Positions 8,930 to 18,017 of a stretch of 64,000 nt of DNA are shown here, one piece after another. The notes under the pieces are model-generated. The model did not search any database. It was not told where the DNA came from and worked only from the letters and a program-made list of their open reading frames with translations. Source of the stretch: Streptomyces iconiensis (GTDB taxonomy: Bacteria > Actinomycetota > Actinomycetes > Streptomycetales > Streptomycetaceae); assembly GCF_028657195.3 (NCBI RefSeq), contig NZ_JANCPR020000015.1, forward strand, positions 62,001-126,000, in the 5' to 3' direction. Position 1 is the stretch's first letter. Every line of letters starts with the position of its first letter. The translations under genes were made by a program, and so were the position numbers.

Positions 8930-9428
8930 GCGGTGTCCCCCAGCGTGTCGCGGATGCGTGCGGCGCAGTCCTGGGCCTTCGCCGTGTCGTAGACGGATGC
9001 CCGCCTGCGGAAGGCTTCCATACGGCGCATCAGGCGCGGCGAGGAGATGCTGGCCTGGGTGTCGAGGACGACGTGCATCTCGGCACATGCTTCCTCGACC
9101 TCTTCGGCCTGCAGGAGTACGCCGGCGAGCTTGGCGCGATACCAGGCACTGTTCCGCGTGTATCCGCTCTCCAGCCCGCCGACCGCCGACCGCCGACCGC
9201 CGACCGCCGACCGGAGGAAGGGAAGGGCCCGGCGTGGTTGTTCCGTGCGCAGGTACATGCTCGCGGTGGCGTAGTCGACCTCCCCGGAACCGGCGAACCG
9301 GGCCCATGGCGGGATGTCCGTATCGGAGTCCGTGCGGCCTCCGCCGCGAATGCCCGCACCATGGCCGCTTGTGTGTACCCGGCCTGCTCCCGCGACTGCG
9401 CCAATACGTAGCCGTGTTCTCCCGGCAT
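8926..9428 (-). pseudogene. Decayed HTH/TPR regulator with internal deletion and frameshift
   Basis: ATG 9428 has an excellent ribosome site (GGAGGAGG). The first 30 residues (MPGEHGYVLAQSREQAG and onward) look like the start of an XRE-type helix-turn-helix. The frame then changes around 9320-9340 into a tetratricopeptide-like C-terminus (YATASMYLRTEQPRRALPFL, then WYRAKLAGVLLQAEEVEEACAEM), which ends at 8926. The span is not a multiple of three. Complete Streptomyces regulators of this kind are about 400 residues, so roughly 250 or more residues have been lost. A heptanucleotide repeat lies in the remaining TPR part. Probably non-functional. Confidence 0.7.
9181..9213. repeat. Heptanucleotide tandem repeat (GACCGCC) in the HTH/TPR relic
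   Basis: Four exact GACCGCC units (9181-9208) are followed by a partial fifth. The unit is 7 bp, so one gained or lost copy shifts the reading frame. Three extra units (21 bp) keep frame and explain the duplicated SAVGGRR peptide in the encoded relic. Confidence 0.9.
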
Positions 9429-9586
9429 GCCTGTCCTCCTCCGTGCACAAGCCGTCGCCCACCGTAGCGGCCCACCGCGTACGCGGCGGAGAACGTCCGC
9501 CTGAACGTCCGCCCGCGAGTGTCCGGTCGAGCCCACGCAGGCAGTGCACTGGTTGCCGAAGTCATTCCCTGCCTGAGAGGCATCTT

Positions 9587-10048
9587 GTGAACGGCACCCA
9601 ACTGGACACCTCAATGACCTTGCGAGAAGCGGTGGCAAAGGCTCCCCTGATCGACAACGTGCGAGGGGTGCACCTGCTGGAACTGGGAAGCGGCTGGGAC
9701 GCGCTCCGTGTGCCCGCCGCTCTCGGGGCACCGGCTCTGACACGGCTCAGGCAAGCGGGCGAGCAACTCGGCCCGGTACTGCACGATGCGCCCGGTCAGC
9801 GGTTCTACTTCACCGTTCCGCTGGGCAGCGGGCCGCACTGGCACCACGTGCCCGTACGGCTGTTGTCCACCGGCTCATGGCTGGTCGCCCCCGACCCGTC
9901 GTGCGCTTCGGAGTGGTTCGGCCGATGGTGCGAGCTGCCCGACGACGGAACGCTGACCGCCCCCGGCCCCCTCCTCTCCGCCCTCACCGCAGGGGCCGGA
10001 ACGCCGAGCGATCGCGGCGGAGCCACATGTGGTGTCTTGCGCCCTTGA
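9587..10048 (+). CDS. Small uncharacterised protein
   Basis: 153 residues from GTG 9587, chosen for the GAGAGG site 6 nt upstream; ATG 9614 is an alternative. No signal peptide or membrane segment is visible. The protein has an N-terminal helix (TLREAVAKAP), a middle LHDAPGQRFYFTVPLGSG and a Pro-Gly-rich end. It faintly recalls small Streptomyces proteins annotated as primase/polymerase N-terminal-like, but I do not claim that. It lies 255 bp before the sensor-kinase operon on the same strand. Confidence 0.65.
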   Translation: MNGTQLDTSMTLREAVAKAPLIDNVRGVHLLELGSGWDALRVPAALGAPALTRLRQAGEQLGPVLHDAPGQRFYFTVPLGSGPHWHHVPVRLLSTGSWLVAPDPSCASEWFGRWCELPDDGTLTAPGPLLSALTAGAGTPSDRGGATCGVLRP

Positions 10049-10303
10049 CGGGCGACTTCTTCAACTCGTTGTGTTTTCAAGTTGGTTGGTGAAAGTTCGG
10101 TGGTGGGAAACGTCGCGCGGTGAGGCGTGAACCGCTTAGCATCGGGGGCTGCGTCACAGGCGGAACATGCATCACTCCTGCACCATGCCGCCGTACTGCC
10201 GCATCGTGCTGCCTTGACGGCTGCCACGTCCGCTCCGCCGACTAGCACCAGGTGTTTCCGTGTCGCAGACATTCCTGCCCCGACCGAGCAGGAGGACTCC
10301 ACG

Positions 10304-13099
10304 GTGAGGATCACCCCTCGCCTCGTCCTGCTGGCCGCGTTACCGCTCGTCGTCGCAGTGGCCTTCGCCGCACGGGCGCTCGCTCCGGCCACCAGCCAGG
10401 CACTTGAGGCCAACCGGTTGACGAGTATGGCCGAACTCGCGAGCACAGCGGGCGACTTGACGCACGCGCTGCAACGCGAGCGGATGGCCGCCGCCTCCGT
10501 CGTCGCCTCGCAGGGCGGCAGCATCACGCGGTTCCAGAGCCGCGTCGAGGCCACGGACCGCAGTACGCACAGCTACCGTGACCAGCGCGCCGAGCTGTCG
10601 GACGGGCCGGAGGGCACCGCGGTGGCGCTGCGGCGGGTCGACCGCTCGCTGGACGGGCTCTCCTCGCTGCGCGCGCAGGTACGTTCCGGCAGCGGATCGC
10701 TGTCCTCGCTCGCGTTCGGGTACCGGATCGCCGTCGCCGACCTGATCGCCTACCGCGACAGCATCGCGCAGGCCGACGGCATCGACTCCGCCGTCGCCGA
10801 CCGCATCCGGGCCGCGGCGGCGCTCTCCAAGGCGGCGGAACAGCTCGGTCAGCAGCAGGTGACGGTCGCCAGGGCCTTCGCGGGCGGTGGACTCACCCCC
10901 GCGTCCCGGCAGTCGTTCGATGCCACCCGCCTCGCCTACGCCGAGGCGACCGCCGACGTGTACGCGCTTGGCCCGCCGGAGTGGCGCTCCTGGCTGGAAC
11001 GTTCACTCTCGGGACCGAAGGCGCTGCGGGCACAGCGGCTTGAGGACGGGATCGGCCGCGCGGGACTCGGCCACCAGCTCTCCGGCAGCCCGCGCGAGTG
11101 GTACGCGGCCTCCTCGGCACGGCTGGACCTGCTGCGCAGCGTGGAGCGCCGTACCGACTCCGCCGTACTGGACACCGTGACCGAGAAGCGCACCAGCCTC
11201 CTGTGGTGGGCCGCCGGTGAGCTGCTCGTCGTCGTACTGACACTGGTCGTCGCGGTCTTCGTCACCCTCAGGCTCGGCCGCGCCATGATCGGCCGGCTGC
11301 GGCATCTGCGCAACGCCGCGCACGACGTGGCGCAGCGGCGGCTGCCGGAGATCATGAAGGAGCTGTCCCAGCCCCGCGCCCTGGGCCGTGCCACACCCGA
11401 GGAGATCGCCGCGCGCTCCGGCAGCCCGCTGGAGACGGTGGGCCGTGACGAGATCGGTGAGGTCGGCCAGGCGTTCAACGCCGTGCACTACGAAGCGGTC
11501 CGGCTGGCGGCCCAACAGACGGTTGTGCACGAGCAGTTCGCCGAGAGCCTGGTCGGCGTCGCGCGCCGGGGCGCCGAGCTGACCGGCGTCATGGCAGCGC
11601 AACTGGACGCCGTACAGCGCGACGAGCTGGACCCCGAGCGGATGAAGACGCTCTTCGCGCTGGACCACCTCGCCATCCGCATGGACCGCAACACCAACAA
11701 CCTGCTGGTGCTCGGCGGCCATGGACACGGCAGGGTCCGCAGGTCCGATGCCTCGTGCACCTCTGTGATCTACGCGGCGGCCCAGCAGATCGAACGGTAC
11801 GGCCGGGTGAGCCTCGGGCACATCGAGCCGACCATCGGCATCGCGGCCCGCGCCGTCGACGACATCGCCCATCTGCTGGCCGAACTGCTCGACAACGCCA
11901 CCCGCTTCTCTCCGCCCGACACCGAGGTGGGTGTGGCCGCCTGGCATCTGTGGGACCGGACGGTGGTGCAGATCGTCGACGAGGGCGTGGGAGTGGCTCC
12001 CGCACGCCGGGCCGAGCTGAACGCCCGGCTCGCTGAGCCGCAGGCCGATGTCGGCGCCGCCGTACGGACCATGGGCCTGCATGTCGTGGCCAGGCTCGCC
12101 GCCCGGCACGGTGTGACCGTGGAACTGCGCGCCTCCTCGGGCGCCGGCACGATAGCCGAGGTCTCCCTCCCCCAGTCGGCGCTCGCGAGACCGCCAGCGC
12201 CCGACGAGGCGCAGCCGGATCCCTCGCAGGGTGTACGGGGGACGGAGCGGGGCGGCGTGGAGTTCGCGGAGTTGCTGGAGTCCCGCGCGTTCGTCCAGTC
12301 CCCGACGCCTGCCGGGTCGGGCGACTTCGCCCAGTCAGCCCGTTCCGGTGCGTCCACCGGCACGTCCACCGGCGCATCAGCGGAAGCCGTCCGGTCCGGC
12401 ATGTCCGCCGAGTCCGCCCGGTCCGGCATGTTCGTGCAGCCCGGTCATCCCGGTCAGCCCGGTCAGCCCGGTCAGCCCGCCGAGGAATCCGACCACCGGC
12501 GCGCCCCGGACACGACAGCGGCACGGGACACACGACCGGGCGAGGACGAAACGGCGGACCGGGGCGGACCCAGGGCAGGGGCCGCGGCAAGGACCGGGGC
12601 CCAAGGCCAGGACCGTGGCCAGGCACCCCAGCGACCGGCCGTCCCCGCACCGCACGACCGGCAGCCGACCGGCACGCCGGACACGCGGACCCCGGCCGCA
12701 GCGGCGCGGGCTCCCGCACGCGGTGCTGCGGACGCGGCGTCGGCTCAGTCGGTCCAACCAGCTCAATCGCCCCAACCGGCGGACCGCGTGGCCGGAGTCA
12801 GCTCGTCCGGGCTGCCGATGCGCCGCCCGCTGCCGCCGCAGGAGCGACCGGCTCCGGTGCGGAGGCCCGGGGCGTCCGGTGGTCCCGGGGGCTCCGGTGG
12901 TCCCGGGGCCGCGCGTGCGGAGGCGGGGGCCGCGGGTCCTCCCCGGCGGCGCGACTCGCGCCAGGTGTCCGATGTCCTGGCGGCCTACGCACAGGGAATC
13001 AGCCGCAGTACCCGCAACAGGAGCGCGCGGGGCGGGACTTCGCCGTCCCCCGTGCGCCCGTCCGACGACGAAGACGACACGCAACGGAGCACGTCATGA
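10304..13099 (+). CDS. Nitrate-sensor-type membrane histidine kinase (conservon CvnA-like)
   Basis: 931 residues. GTG 10304 is chosen over the upstream ATG 10127 because AGGAGG (10290-10295) sits 8 nt before it and the first residues (VRITPRLVLLAALPLVVAV) form membrane segment 1. An extracytoplasmic NIT-like sensing region (about 35-300) is followed by a second membrane segment (LLWWAAGELLVVVLTLVV), a HAMP region and a degenerate H-box (FALDHLAIRMDRNTNNLLVLGG) typical of CvnA. The ATPase N box is AELLDNATRFSPP and the G box DEGVGV. The last 280 residues are Pro/Ser/Gly-rich and disordered, with PGQ and SGMSAES-type repeats. Overlaps the next gene by ATGA. Confidence 0.85.
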   Translation: MRITPRLVLLAALPLVVAVAFAARALAPATSQALEANRLTSMAELASTAGDLTHALQRERMAAASVVASQGGSITRFQSRVEATDRSTHSYRDQRAELSDGPEGTAVALRRVDRSLDGLSSLRAQVRSGSGSLSSLAFGYRIAVADLIAYRDSIAQADGIDSAVADRIRAAAALSKAAEQLGQQQVTVARAFAGGGLTPASRQSFDATRLAYAEATADVYALGPPEWRSWLERSLSGPKALRAQRLEDGIGRAGLGHQLSGSPREWYAASSARLDLLRSVERRTDSAVLDTVTEKRTSLLWWAAGELLVVVLTLVVAVFVTLRLGRAMIGRLRHLRNAAHDVAQRRLPEIMKELSQPRALGRATPEEIAARSGSPLETVGRDEIGEVGQAFNAVHYEAVRLAAQQTVVHEQFAESLVGVARRGAELTGVMAAQLDAVQRDELDPERMKTLFALDHLAIRMDRNTNNLLVLGGHGHGRVRRSDASCTSVIYAAAQQIERYGRVSLGHIEPTIGIAARAVDDIAHLLAELLDNATRFSPPDTEVGVAAWHLWDRTVVQIVDEGVGVAPARRAELNARLAEPQADVGAAVRTMGLHVVARLAARHGVTVELRASSGAGTIAEVSLPQSALARPPAPDEAQPDPSQGVRGTERGGVEFAELLESRAFVQSPTPAGSGDFAQSARSGASTGTSTGASAEAVRSGMSAESARSGMFVQPGHPGQPGQPGQPAEESDHRRAPDTTAARDTRPGEDETADRGGPRAGAAARTGAQGQDRGQAPQRPAVPAPHDRQPTGTPDTRTPAAAARAPARGAADAASAQSVQPAQSPQPADRVAGVSSSGLPMRRPLPPQERPAPVRRPGASGGPGGSGGPGAARAEAGAAGPPRRRDSRQVSDVLAAYAQGISRSTRNRSARGGTSPSPVRPSDDEDDTQRSTS

Positions 13100-13506
13100 C
13101 CACCGAATCCCCCCGCGACCTGAGCTGGTTGCTGAGCGACTTCGCCCGGCGTGTCCCGGAGGTGACCCACGCCATCGCCGTCTCCGTCGACGGCCTGGCG
13201 GTGGCCTACGCCGGTCTGGAACAGGATGACGCCGACCGCCTCGCGGCCATCGCCTCGGGCATCGTCAACCTGCTCTCCGGAGCTGCGCAGCTGCTGCAGA
13301 CCGATCCCGTCGAGCACAGCCTGACGGCCATGGACGGCGGCTACCTCTTCTCGATGGCCGTCTCCTCCGGTGCCTCGCTCCTGGTGACCACCACCCGGGA
13401 GGCGGACATCGGCGAAGTGAGCTACATGATGTCCGAGCTGATCAACCAGGTCGGCGACGCGCTGTCCCCCACGGTCCTCACGGCGGGCCAACAGCCCACC
13501 CCCTGA
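13096..13506 (+). CDS. Roadblock/LC7 domain protein (conservon CvnB-like)
   Basis: 136 residues, a single roadblock/LC7 fold: DLSWLLSDFARRVPEVTHAIAVSVDGLAVAYAG and MDGGYLFSMAVSSGASLLVTT are the hallmark strands. In conservons CvnB works with the kinase CvnA, a DUF742 protein (CvnC) and a small GTPase (CvnD). Here the start codon overlaps the kinase stop, but CvnC and CvnD are absent and an ABC importer follows 89 bp later. The pair may therefore form a reduced signalling module tied to transport. Confidence 0.9.
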   Translation: MTTESPRDLSWLLSDFARRVPEVTHAIAVSVDGLAVAYAGLEQDDADRLAAIASGIVNLLSGAAQLLQTDPVEHSLTAMDGGYLFSMAVSSGASLLVTTTREADIGEVSYMMSELINQVGDALSPTVLTAGQQPTP

Positions 13507-13595
13507 CCGTCGTTGGCTTCCCCCTCCCTCCAGCCCCCACGTGCCCCACTCCCCCTCCGCCCCCGTTCCCTCCCCGTCATCGGACAGGAGCCACC

Positions 13596-14819
13596 GTGAC
13601 AGCGAACATACGCAGAGCGCGCCGTGCCACAGGCAGCAGGAGACTGACCGGCACGGCCCTGGGCCTCGCCCTGATGATGACGGCCGCCGCCGGGTGCGGC
13701 GGCGGCAGCGGGGGCGGGTCGGGGGACGCCAAGGTGAAGATCGGCCTGCTGGCCTCGCTTTCGGGTACGTACAAGGCCGTGGGTACGGACATGCGGGCGG
13801 GGTTCGAGCTGTACCTGGACACGCACGGGGACAAGCTCGGCGGGCGCGAGGTCGACCTGTCGGTCGCCGACGAGGGTGACGGCCCGCCGACCGCCGTACC
13901 GGCGGCCACCAAGCTGATCAAGAAGGACCGGGTGGACGTGCTCACCGGCATCGTCGGCGGCGGTTCGTACAACGCGGTGCTGCCCATGACCAAGCAGCGG
14001 CAGATCCCGCTGGTGGGGTCCAACGGCAGGCCCGAGGTCAAGGACGTGAGCAACGTCTGGCACACCAGCTATCTGTCGGACGAGCCCGGCGAGGCCATCG
14101 CCGAGTACGTCAAGAAGAAGGCCGACGGGCCCGTGTACGCGATCGGCCCCGACTACCAGGGCGGCCACGACGAACTGCGCGGCTTCACCACGGCGTTCAA
14201 GAAGGCGGGCGGCGAGCTGGCCAATCCGGACGGCAAGACGCGCTGGACGCCGTTCCCCAAGACCACCAACTTCACGCCGTACTTCTCCGACATCAAGAAG
14301 TCGGGGGCCAAGGCCGTGTACTGCTTCTACGCGGGCAAGGCGGCGATCGACTTCGTCAAGCAGTACGCCCAGTCCGATGTGGCCGATCTTCCGCTGTACT
14401 CCGCCGGGTTCCTCACCGAGGGCAGCACCCTGGACGCACAGGGCAAGGCGGCCAAGGACATCTACTCGGTGCTCAACTACGCGGCCGACCTGGACAACGG
14501 GCCGAATCGCAAGTTCGCAGCCGACTGGACGGCGAAGCACGGCACCCCGCCCACCACCTACGCGATGGCCTCCTACGACGCCGCGGCCGTGCTCGACAAG
14601 GCCGTGGCGGCTGCGGGCAAGGACGGCGGTGACGTGACCTCCAAGACCATCAACGAGGCCATCGGCAAGCTCGGCCAGATCGAAAGCCCGCGCGGGGTCT
14701 GGGAGTTCGGCGACCGCACCCACGCACCCGTACAGAAGTGGTACCTGCGCCAGGTGCGCCCTGACGGCAAGAAGCTCGCCAACGTCATGGTGCAGGACCT
14801 GGCCACGCTCGGCGACTGA
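13596..14819 (+). CDS. LIV-type substrate-binding lipoprotein (Peripla_BP_6)
   Basis: 407 residues from GTG 13596. The signal sequence ends in lipobox TAAAGC, followed by a Gly/Ser spacer. The mature part is a two-lobe type I periplasmic-binding fold (KIGLLASLSGTYKAVGTDMRAGFELYLD). This family binds branched-chain amino acids, amides, urea and aromatic compounds, and the sequence does not tell which. The following permease gene starts at the next base but one after its stop. Probably co-transcribed with the upstream kinase/roadblock pair. Confidence 0.88.
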   Translation: MTANIRRARRATGSRRLTGTALGLALMMTAAAGCGGGSGGGSGDAKVKIGLLASLSGTYKAVGTDMRAGFELYLDTHGDKLGGREVDLSVADEGDGPPTAVPAATKLIKKDRVDVLTGIVGGGSYNAVLPMTKQRQIPLVGSNGRPEVKDVSNVWHTSYLSDEPGEAIAEYVKKKADGPVYAIGPDYQGGHDELRGFTTAFKKAGGELANPDGKTRWTPFPKTTNFTPYFSDIKKSGAKAVYCFYAGKAAIDFVKQYAQSDVADLPLYSAGFLTEGSTLDAQGKAAKDIYSVLNYAADLDNGPNRKFAADWTAKHGTPPTTYAMASYDAAAVLDKAVAAAGKDGGDVTSKTINEAIGKLGQIESPRGVWEFGDRTHAPVQKWYLRQVRPDGKKLANVMVQDLATLGD

Positions 14820-14820
14820 G

Positions 14821-16983
14821 GTGGGTGTCCTCGACGCGCAGCTCGTTCCGGCGGTCGACGGGGTGGCCTACGGGCTGCTGCTGTTCGTCGTCGCCTCAGG
14901 ACTGAGCCTCGCCTTCGGTACCGCCGGTGTGCTCAACCTGGCACACGGCACGCTCTACGCGATCGGTGCCTACACCGGCGCCGAACTGAGCGACGGCACC
15001 TGGGGCGGCCTCGCCCTCGGCCTGGCCGCCGGAACCTCGGCCGCCTGCGCGGCGGGGGCGCTGCTCTCGCTGGCGACGGCCCCGCTGTCGCGGCGCGGGC
15101 ACCTCGCGCAGGCGCTGCTGACGTTCGGCCTGGCGCTGATGGGCGGCAACCTGCTCGTCGAACTGTTCGGCGCCGACGAGTTGCCCGTACGGATACCGGA
15201 GGCGCTGGACGCCTCGGTCTCCCTGCTCGGCCACCGCTACCCCGCCTACCGGCTGGTGTTCATCGCCATGGCGGTGCTGCTCGCCGGAGCCGGCACCTGG
15301 GTGCTGACCCGTACCCGCGCCGGCGCCGCCGTCCGCGCCGCAGCCGACGACCCGCAGATGCTCGCCACCACCGGGACCGACCCCAGGGCCGTGCACACCG
15401 GAGTGCTCGCGGCGGCGGGAGCGCTGGCGGGCGCGGCGGGAGTGCTCGGGGCACCCATCGTCGGGCCAGGCCCTGGTACGGCCGAGAGCGTCCTGATGCT
15501 GTCGCTGGTGGTGGTCGTACTGGGCGGGCTGCGCTCCCTGTGGGGCACGCTGCTCGCGGCGGTCGCCGTCGGCGAAGTGCAGACGCTGGGCGTCTCGTTG
15601 GTGCCCGACTGGGCGCCCTACCTGCTGTTCGCCGCCATGGCCGCCGTCCTCACCGTACGGGCCAGACGCTCGGCACTCCCCGAGCCCGGCGGCGGCGCGG
15701 GTACGGCGCGGGCAGGTACGGCTGGCGCGGGTACGGCGGGTGCGACTGCGACCGCGATCAAGGCGGCTCGGGCCTTCACGGCTGCCGCAGCGCCCGTACG
15801 GCGGTGGCGGCGGCCCGCACGGACAGGAGGGCGGTACGCCGGGAGAGCGCGCGGCGCGGGAGGGGCCACCGGACGGGCGCGCGGCGCGGGGCCGTTCATC
15901 GCGCTGTGCTGCCTGCTGGCCGCGGTCCCCTGGGTGTTCGACGCCTACAGCATCACGCTGGCCGGCTACGCGCTCTCCCTCGGCCTGGTCGCCGTCGGCG
16001 CCGGGATCATGACCGGTTACGCGGGACTGCCGACGCTCGGCCAGACGGCGCCCTTCGCCGTGGGCGCCTACACCACGGCGCTGCTGGCGCAGGCCGGCTG
16101 GACCGTGGGGCCCGTACAACTCGCCGTCTCCTGCGGGGCCGCTGCGCTGTTCTCCGCGGTGACGGGACCGGCGGTGATACGGGCACGCGGCACCACCGTC
16201 CTCATGATCACCCTCGCCATCGGTGAGCTGGCCGGTACCGCCATCGGCGAGATGAAGTCCGTTACCGGTGGCACCGACGGCATCGGCGGCTTCCCACCGG
16301 CCCAACCCCTATGGGGCGCGGGCGCGTTGGAGGGCGAGAGCGCCGTCTACGGCTACGTAGTGGTGGTCACGGCCGCCGTGCTGGCCGTCACCCTGGTCGT
16401 GCTGCGCTCCCCCGCGGGGAAGCTGCTGACCGGCACCCGTACCGCAGAGGAACGGATGCGCGCCTCGGGCCATCCCGTCGGCCGCTACCTCCTGCTGGCC
16501 CATATCGGCGCGGGCACGCTCGCCGGCGTGGGAGGCTCCTTGATGATCAACGTTCAGCAGTATGTGTCCCCGGCTGACGTCGGCTTCGAGATCGCCGCAC
16601 TCGCGCTGCTCGCCGCCGTCATCGGGGGCGCGACCTCCGTGGTCGGTGCCGTGCTCGGTGCCGGACTGATCGTCTTCACCCGCGACTGGCTGTCGGCGAG
16701 CTGGCCGGGGCACGGACCGCTGCTGCTCGGCGCCCTGTTCGTGATCGCCGTCTACGCACTCCCGCGCGGCCTCGCCGGAATCCGCTTCCCCACCCGGCGA
16801 GACGGCCCACGAGGAACGCCCGCCACCACCCCGGGAAACGGCTCCCCCGACACCCCTCCCAGCGCCGCGCCCTCCGCGCCCTGCTCCGATTCCTCCTCCC
16901 CCTCGTCCCCCGGTTCTTCTTCCTCCGATCCCTCCTCCGATTCCTCCTCCGACGAGTCCCCCGCGCGGAAGGCGCCGTCGTGA
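14821..16983 (+). CDS. Fused LivH-LivM ABC permease
   Basis: 720 residues from GTG 14821. Residues 1-285 match LivH-type permeases (LSLAFGTAGVLNLAHGTLYAIGAYTGA). An Ala/Gly/Arg-rich linker of about 75 residues (GTARAGTAGAGTAGATAT region) leads to a LivM-type permease (about 355-660: GYAGLPTLGQTAPFAVGAYTTALL). The two are normally separate genes; fusion guarantees 1:1 pairing. The C-terminus is a low-complexity Ser/Pro/Asp tail of about 60 residues. The stop overlaps the following ATPase start (GTGA). Confidence 0.88.
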   Translation: MGVLDAQLVPAVDGVAYGLLLFVVASGLSLAFGTAGVLNLAHGTLYAIGAYTGAELSDGTWGGLALGLAAGTSAACAAGALLSLATAPLSRRGHLAQALLTFGLALMGGNLLVELFGADELPVRIPEALDASVSLLGHRYPAYRLVFIAMAVLLAGAGTWVLTRTRAGAAVRAAADDPQMLATTGTDPRAVHTGVLAAAGALAGAAGVLGAPIVGPGPGTAESVLMLSLVVVVLGGLRSLWGTLLAAVAVGEVQTLGVSLVPDWAPYLLFAAMAAVLTVRARRSALPEPGGGAGTARAGTAGAGTAGATATAIKAARAFTAAAAPVRRWRRPARTGGRYAGRARGAGGATGRARGAGPFIALCCLLAAVPWVFDAYSITLAGYALSLGLVAVGAGIMTGYAGLPTLGQTAPFAVGAYTTALLAQAGWTVGPVQLAVSCGAAALFSAVTGPAVIRARGTTVLMITLAIGELAGTAIGEMKSVTGGTDGIGGFPPAQPLWGAGALEGESAVYGYVVVVTAAVLAVTLVVLRSPAGKLLTGTRTAEERMRASGHPVGRYLLLAHIGAGTLAGVGGSLMINVQQYVSPADVGFEIAALALLAAVIGGATSVVGAVLGAGLIVFTRDWLSASWPGHGPLLLGALFVIAVYALPRGLAGIRFPTRRDGPRGTPATTPGNGSPDTPPSAAPSAPCSDSSSPSSPGSSSSDPSSDSSSDESPARKAPS

Positions 16984-18017
16984 CACCCGAAGCCGGTACG
17001 CAGCCGTCGCCTTCCGGCCTGCGCCTCACCTCCCTCACCCGCCGCTACGGCAGCCTGACCGCCGTCGACAACGTGAGCCTTCATCTGCCGCCTGGCGCCC
17101 GGCACGCCGTCATAGGCCCCAACGGAGCGGGCAAGTCCACCCTGCTCGGCCTCATCGCCGGAACCCAGCGCCCGCACCACGGCACCATCGCGCTCGACGG
17201 GCGCGACCTCACCCGTACGGGCCCCGCGCGCCGGGGGCGGCTCGGTATCGGCCGCAGCTTTCAACAGGCCACCGTCATCCCCGACTTGACGGTGCTCGAC
17301 AACATCGTGCTGGCAGGGTGGCGGCACCACCCGAAGCGGCGCGCAGCCTGGCGCAGCCCTGCCCGTTACCGGCTGTGCGCCGAAGAGGCAGCGCGCCTCC
17401 TGGAGTCCGTCGGCCTCCAGGACCTCGCGGAGACGCCCGCCGGGGCTCTCTCGCACGGCCGGCGCAGCCTGCTCGACGTCACCGCAGCGCTGGCGGCCCG
17501 GCCACGCGTACTGCTGCTCGACGAGCCGGCGGCCGGGCTGACGGACCAGGACATCGAACGCCTCCTGCGGCTCCTGGGCGGCAGCCCGGGAGACGGCGGG
17601 CCACTCGGAGACGACGTGGCGGTGCTGCTGGTCGAGCACCACACGGGTGTCGTCGCCCAGGCAGCCGACACCGTCACCGTGCTGGTCGAAGGGCGCGCGC
17701 TGCTCACGGCCCCCACCGCCGAAGCGCTCGCCCACCCGGCCGTACGCGACGCGTACCTCGGCACAGCGCCGCAACCGGACACTCCTGAACCCGGCACACC
17801 GGACCAGGAAACGGACACGACCGGCCCGGGAACGACGGCCCAGGACACGGACACGACGGACGCGGACACAACGGGCCCTGACACAACGGACGCGGACACA
17901 ACGGGCCCTGACACAACGGACGCGGACACAACGGGCCCTGACACAACGGACGCGGACACGACGGACGCGGACGCCCCGAGGCCCGTCAAGGGCCGCCCAC
18001 CGCAGGGGAGTTCGTAA
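16980..18017 (+). CDS. LivG-type ABC ATPase with repetitive acidic C-terminal tail
   Basis: 345 residues. Walker A is GPNGAGKST, Walker B VLLLDEPAAGL and the switch His is in LLVEHH. The signature motif is a divergent LSHGRR rather than LSYGQQR. LivG proteins end near residue 260; here a further 75 residues are a Thr/Asp/Pro-rich tail made of the decapeptide repeat TTDADTTGPD. The overlap with the permease (GTGA) and the one-base overlap with the next ATPase (TAATG) show tight operon structure. Confidence 0.9.
   Translation: MTPEAGTQPSPSGLRLTSLTRRYGSLTAVDNVSLHLPPGARHAVIGPNGAGKSTLLGLIAGTQRPHHGTIALDGRDLTRTGPARRGRLGIGRSFQQATVIPDLTVLDNIVLAGWRHHPKRRAAWRSPARYRLCAEEAARLLESVGLQDLAETPAGALSHGRRSLLDVTAALAARPRVLLLDEPAAGLTDQDIERLLRLLGGSPGDGGPLGDDVAVLLVEHHTGVVAQAADTVTVLVEGRALLTAPTAEALAHPAVRDAYLGTAPQPDTPEPGTPDQETDTTGPGTTAQDTDTTDADTTGPDTTDADTTGPDTTDADTTGPDTTDADTTDADAPRPVKGRPPQGSS
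17851..17970 (+). repeat. 30-bp tandem repeat encoding TTDADTTGPD
   Basis: Two exact 30-bp copies (17881-17910 and 17911-17940) are flanked by a one-mismatch copy (17851-17880) and a partial copy ending near 17970. The unit keeps frame. It encodes an acidic Thr-rich extension outside the ATPase core, so it is probably variable between strains. Confidence 0.92.
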
